From contig WFVT01000290.1 of the NCBI GenBank assembly GCA_015491485.1, forward strand, positions 1-36,016: a stretch of 36,016 bases of DNA. The letters are read 5' to 3'. The first letter of the stretch is position 1. Each line of letters opens with the position of its first letter. The DNA is from Candidatus Zhuqueibacterota bacterium (lineage in GTDB: Bacteria > Zhuqueibacterota > Zhuqueibacteria > Zhuqueibacterales > Geothermadaptataceae). A program made the translations under genes and the position numbers. This document shows, piece after piece, positions 32,880 through 36,016 of this stretch. The notes under the pieces were generated by a model that worked only from the letters and a program-made list of their open reading frames with translations, had not been told where the DNA came from and ran no database searches.

Positions 32880-35534
32880 ATGCGTTTCAAAAGGGGCTTA
32901 GGCGTGCTTGCGCTTTGCCTGCTAATGGTGGCAGGGATGTCAGCGCCGGCACAATCCCAGTACCTTCAGATTAATGGCAGTACCGTCGATTCGTTGACCA
33001 TCGGTACGCCATTCCAACTGAAGTACACCTTCGGCACTTCAGCAAGTGCGAAAGCCGAAGTCTGGTTGGATCTGGACGGCGACCTCATGGTCGGGCCATC
33101 GGATTACTTGCTGTTTGAGAGCTTTTCTGAAGATGAGATGGTAACCGATGGCGGTCCGGATGATGAAACCGGCCCGGGCGATGGAGTATGGGAGCGAACC
33201 TTCAGCCACTTCTTTATGATCGCCCCGGCAACGTATCTCATCCGGGTCATCGAGGGTAGTAGCGTCAATCAGGTTGTGCTGATCTTGAAACCGGATCCCA
33301 GCAGCAAAATCGTGCGTGGTAAAGTGACGACGCCGAGCAATGCAGCCAACCTGCTGGTCCTGCTGGTGCCGGATATGCCATCACAGCCGGACAGCCTCGG
33401 TGACGGCTTTCCGCCACCACCGGATAGTGGCTATTTCCCGCCACCGGATAGTTCAGGGAACTTTCCGCCTCCGGATAGCTCGGGAATGAATCCCCCACCG
33501 CCGCCGGGCGATACCACAGACGTTCCTCCGGATACCAGCAATATGACTCCGCCTCCGGCCCGGTTCGCCGCGGTGAAATCGCATTTTGCGAAACAGGTTG
33601 ACCGGATTCTGCAGAATGATCCTATGCCGTTCGACTGTAACTTCTTCAATCAACCCGATGATGATGGCTTTTTCCCGATCGGTGCGATCACGGATTCGAC
33701 CGGCAGCTTCCAGGTCAGCGTGCCGCCCGCTCTGGTTGGCGTGCGGTGGATGCTGCTTGTTGTCGATATATTTGCGAACTACAACAATTATTTTCCGCCT
33801 CCGCTACTCCCGGTCGATTTGACTACGGATACCGTGGATGTGGCTCTGGACATGAAGCCGACCACGTCTTATGTGAAAATCAGTGTGAAAGATTACTTCG
33901 GTGACGCAATCAAAAATGCTCTGGGCGATACCGCAGAAGTTGAAGTGGCCGTCTTTAATGAATTTGCCGGCTCAATGACGTACCGCCGGACGGTCAACGG
34001 CGTGGCGGTGTTGCCGGCCCTTCCGGGAAACAATCAATTCGATATCAAGGCGAATTTGTTTGGCATGTATCTGCGTCCCGTAAACGATTGGTTCGCTAAT
34101 GTCAACATGAACGACACCGTCAAAGTGGATTTGGTTTTGTTGCCGGTGGATAATTGGATCAATGGACGCGTCACCATTGAGAACCGGGACCCGGCTTCGT
34201 GTATTCACCTGTATGCCGAAACCGATCAGGCGCCTTACGTATCCCATGCCGTGACCAATGATTCGGGATACTATAGTCTGGCGGTCAATTCCACGTTCCA
34301 GACCTGGAAAGTGATTCTGGATGTCCAGACCATCCCGTATGGTTACTGGGTTGAAAATGATGTGTGGCAAATCCTGGCAAAACCGGGAGAACGCTATGCC
34401 GATTTCAACCTGGTCAGAGTTGACAGCGGCGGTCCTGGCCCTGGGCCCGGTCCCTGCCCGGACCCCTGGAACAATCCGGCCGAATTCGCACCGAAAGTCG
34501 TGCGGGTGAAGGATATCCCGAACGATCAGGGCTTGCAGGTGCGTGTGGTCTGGCGTGGCAGCAAAGTTGAACGCGGCGGGCAGAATTGCGATATCGGCAT
34601 CGGCGTCGAATATGGCGTGTGGCGCCGTGGCCCGGCCATTCCGGACTCTGGCAGCGCTCCGCCCCTCGGCAAAGCAAAGGCACACAAGGTGAAGTCTTTT
34701 GATGAAGCCTATCAACTGGCCAAACAGCTCGGCCCTGGCAGCACGTTTCGGATTGAGGGCCAGCGCTATCTCTGGGATTTTATCGTGTCGGTGCCCGGCG
34801 CCCATTTACCGCTGTACTCGTATGTTGCGCCGACGCTTTATGATTCAACGGCCAATAACCCGGGATGGTCGTACTTCCGAGTTTCAGTCCATCTGGCGAT
34901 GAACAGCTTCGTCATCTTCTCCGAACCGGATAGCGGCTATTCCGTGGACAACCTGGCTCCGGTCTTGCAAAACGTGCAAGTACGGCTGGTTGGTAATGGC
35001 GTTCGGATGAGCTGGGAAACGCCGAACAGCCCCGACGTGGTAGCGACGCGCATCTACCGTAGCAACCAGCCGAATTTTGATCTGAAAAATGCGACCCTGG
35101 TCGGTGTGACCACGGAGAATGAATTCTTCGATCCGAACGGCACGGATAAACATTACTACCGTATCGTGGTCGAAGATGATGCCGGTAATGTGACCTCAAC
35201 CGATGCGGTTCCGGCAAAGGTGACCGGCATCGTTTCGCGTGGTGGTCTCATTCCCGATGATTATGTGCTCGATCAGAACTATCCGAATCCGTTCAATCCG
35301 TCAACCCGCATCTCGTTCGGTCTGCCGGAAATGGGACGGGTTCGGCTGGACATCTTCGACCTCATGGGCCGGCATGTTCGTACTCTGGTTGATGGAGAGC
35401 TGAACGCCGGTATGTATGAGGTTGTTTGGGACGGCCGCGACAACCGGGGGCAGAAAGTGGCTACTGGTATTTACCTGTATAAATTGCAGGCTCCCGATGC
35501 GTTGCTTCAGAAAAAGATGATTCTTTCGAAGTAA
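32880..35534 (+). CDS. Large secreted T9SS cargo protein with proline-rich repeat
   Basis: 884 residues from the ATG at 32880, with GAGGAGGT just upstream; the ORF track start at 32856 overlaps this site. A signal peptide (about 1-27) precedes an Ig-like first domain. A proline-rich FPPPDSSG repeat lies at about 177-210. Carboxypeptidase-regulatory-like beta segments follow (GRVTIENRDPASCIHLYAET region), then a GPGPGPGP linker, and a fibronectin III-like module (NGVRMSWETPN...HYYRIVVEDDAGN). The end is a T9SS type A sorting domain with YPNPFNP at 801-807 and a FlgD-like fold. No catalytic motif is seen. Likely surface-attached or released; the binding target is unknown. Confidence 0.9.
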   Translation: MRFKRGLGVLALCLLMVAGMSAPAQSQYLQINGSTVDSLTIGTPFQLKYTFGTSASAKAEVWLDLDGDLMVGPSDYLLFESFSEDEMVTDGGPDDETGPGDGVWERTFSHFFMIAPATYLIRVIEGSSVNQVVLILKPDPSSKIVRGKVTTPSNAANLLVLLVPDMPSQPDSLGDGFPPPPDSGYFPPPDSSGNFPPPDSSGMNPPPPPGDTTDVPPDTSNMTPPPARFAAVKSHFAKQVDRILQNDPMPFDCNFFNQPDDDGFFPIGAITDSTGSFQVSVPPALVGVRWMLLVVDIFANYNNYFPPPLLPVDLTTDTVDVALDMKPTTSYVKISVKDYFGDAIKNALGDTAEVEVAVFNEFAGSMTYRRTVNGVAVLPALPGNNQFDIKANLFGMYLRPVNDWFANVNMNDTVKVDLVLLPVDNWINGRVTIENRDPASCIHLYAETDQAPYVSHAVTNDSGYYSLAVNSTFQTWKVILDVQTIPYGYWVENDVWQILAKPGERYADFNLVRVDSGGPGPGPGPCPDPWNNPAEFAPKVVRVKDIPNDQGLQVRVVWRGSKVERGGQNCDIGIGVEYGVWRRGPAIPDSGSAPPLGKAKAHKVKSFDEAYQLAKQLGPGSTFRIEGQRYLWDFIVSVPGAHLPLYSYVAPTLYDSTANNPGWSYFRVSVHLAMNSFVIFSEPDSGYSVDNLAPVLQNVQVRLVGNGVRMSWETPNSPDVVATRIYRSNQPNFDLKNATLVGVTTENEFFDPNGTDKHYYRIVVEDDAGNVTSTDAVPAKVTGIVSRGGLIPDDYVLDQNYPNPFNPSTRISFGLPEMGRVRLDIFDLMGRHVRTLVDGELNAGMYEVVWDGRDNRGQKVATGIYLYKLQAPDALLQKKMILSK
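33408..33508 (+). repeat. Proline-rich tandem repeat inside the T9SS protein
   Basis: Roughly three and a half copies of a unit coding FPPPDSSGx, with DNA units built on CCGCCACCGGATAG. Copies differ at third positions and by one inserted proline codon. This is a coding minisatellite, probably a flexible or wall-spanning spacer, and could vary in copy number between strains. Confidence 0.75.
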
Positions 35535-35554
35535 CGCTCGAATGCCCTCCACGC

Positions 35555-35589
35555 AAAAGGCTACCCACAGCGGGTAGCCTTTTGTTTTT
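35555..35589 (+). terminator. Rho-independent terminator after the T9SS cargo gene
   Basis: AAAAGGCTACCC pairs with GGGTAGCCTTTT around a 5-base loop (ACAGC) and is followed by TTTTGTTTTT. It is the strongest terminator in the window and sits 20 bases after the stop codon. Confidence 0.9.
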
Positions 35590-36016
35590 CGTATCCGTCC
35601 GATGAAGTGCAAGTTGAGTTTCAGGGTGCGAAGCCATGTTTATCTATACGCGAACGCGAGGCGTCCCCGCCGAGTGACCCACCCTCAGCCGGAGGCCTCG
35701 GGCTAATTGAGAAAGCTATTGCCGGTGGCCGTCGGGTTCGTTGGAAAAATTTGGGATTTTTCGGTCTGTCGGTCTGTATGAAATTTGGAGCAGCATGGAA
35801 GCCTTGTGACCGCTTCAAAGCCTTTGCAAGCTGCGGGATCGTGAGTTGCTATTTCCCAATGCCCTTCACCGGACGGATGCTGTTTTTCTATTCAAGCCAG
35901 GTATTGGAATAAGGCTCCACTCCGGTATTGCCAAAACACAGATTAATTCCGCCTTTGGTTTCAGAGCTCAGAGCCGAGTCGGTTGTGCGCCGTTTCAACA
36001 GCCCCGGTTTTTGATC
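35590..36016. other. Window end, no supported gene
   Basis: The last 427 bases hold only weak overlapping ORFs on both strands (for example 35607-35912, 101 codons). None has a ribosome-binding site or recognisable protein features. The sequence carries a GGCGTCCCCGCCGAG...GCCGGAGGCC GC-rich patch. A promoter for a gene beyond the window is possible. Confidence 0.4.

Noticed and set aside
35607-35912. 101-codon ORF at the window end
   Set aside because: Competing ORFs on both strands, no ribosome-binding site, low protein-likeness.
1-36016. CRISPR array, insertion sequence, prophage, tRNA or rRNA gene
   Set aside because: No regularly spaced direct repeats, transposase or integrase motifs, or conserved RNA-gene signatures were seen on either strand by reading; a dedicated scan was not possible.

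Overview
The window looks like a chromosomal segment of a Gram-negative, free-living heterotroph of the FCB group. It most resembles the Calditrichota / KSB1-type lineages, but this is inference from gene style, not from a marker gene. The main sign is two secreted proteins (complement 13064-14617 and 32880-35534) that end in a type IX secretion (T9SS) sorting domain with the signature YPNPFNP followed by a FlgD-like Ig fold. Clear Shine-Dalgarno sequences (AGGAGG-like) precede many genes, base composition is moderate and even, and no mobile element, CRISPR array, rRNA or tRNA was seen. The window reads as core/housekeeping chromosome rather than an island.

Layout. 1-1.1 kb: the 3' end of a HAD hydrolase, then an orphan small membrane protein with a good sigma-70-like promoter and a structured 5' leader. 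1.2-5.3 kb (minus strand): a secreted S9 peptidase tightly followed by a THUMP-domain RNA methyltransferase and a PH-like membrane protein. 5.7-9.2 kb (plus): a response regulator with a four-cysteine tail, then an M16 metallopeptidase. 9.2-12.8 kb (minus): a CNNM/CBS membrane protein, a terminator, then penicillin-binding protein 1C. 13.1-17.2 kb (minus): an esterase, then a DUF1800/DUF1501 pair. 17.6-19.8 kb (minus): an MBL-fold hydrolase and D-Ala-D-Ala ligase. 19.9-23.0 kb (plus): a CDP-alcohol phosphatidyltransferase and a DPP IV-type S9B peptidase. 23.2-24.0 kb (minus): a zinc-ribbon rhomboid protease. 24.2-28.2 kb (plus): a membrane metallophosphoesterase, a NAPE-PLD-like MBL hydrolase, a zinc-finger/TPR membrane protein and a coiled-coil protein. 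28.3-30.5 kb (minus): a VOC protein and oligoendopeptidase F. 30.9-35.5 kb (plus): a secreted M20 peptidase and a large T9SS cargo protein.

How the genes work together. Six peptidases of five families (S9 twice, M16, M3/PepF, M20, rhomboid) lie in 36 kb. At least three carry export signals, which fits a protein- and peptide-degrading lifestyle with extracytoplasmic proteolysis and intracellular peptide clean-up. Cell-envelope functions (PBP1C, Ddl, CDP-alcohol transferase, CNNM) form the second theme. No complete novel multi-gene system is evident. The most interesting leads are the structured leader of the orphan membrane gene, the Tat-plus-T9SS architecture of the DUF1501 protein with its signal-less DUF1800 partner, the cysteine tail on the response regulator, the metallophosphoesterase with a Tat-like motif between its membrane anchor and catalytic domain, and two strong inverted repeats in intergenic DNA.
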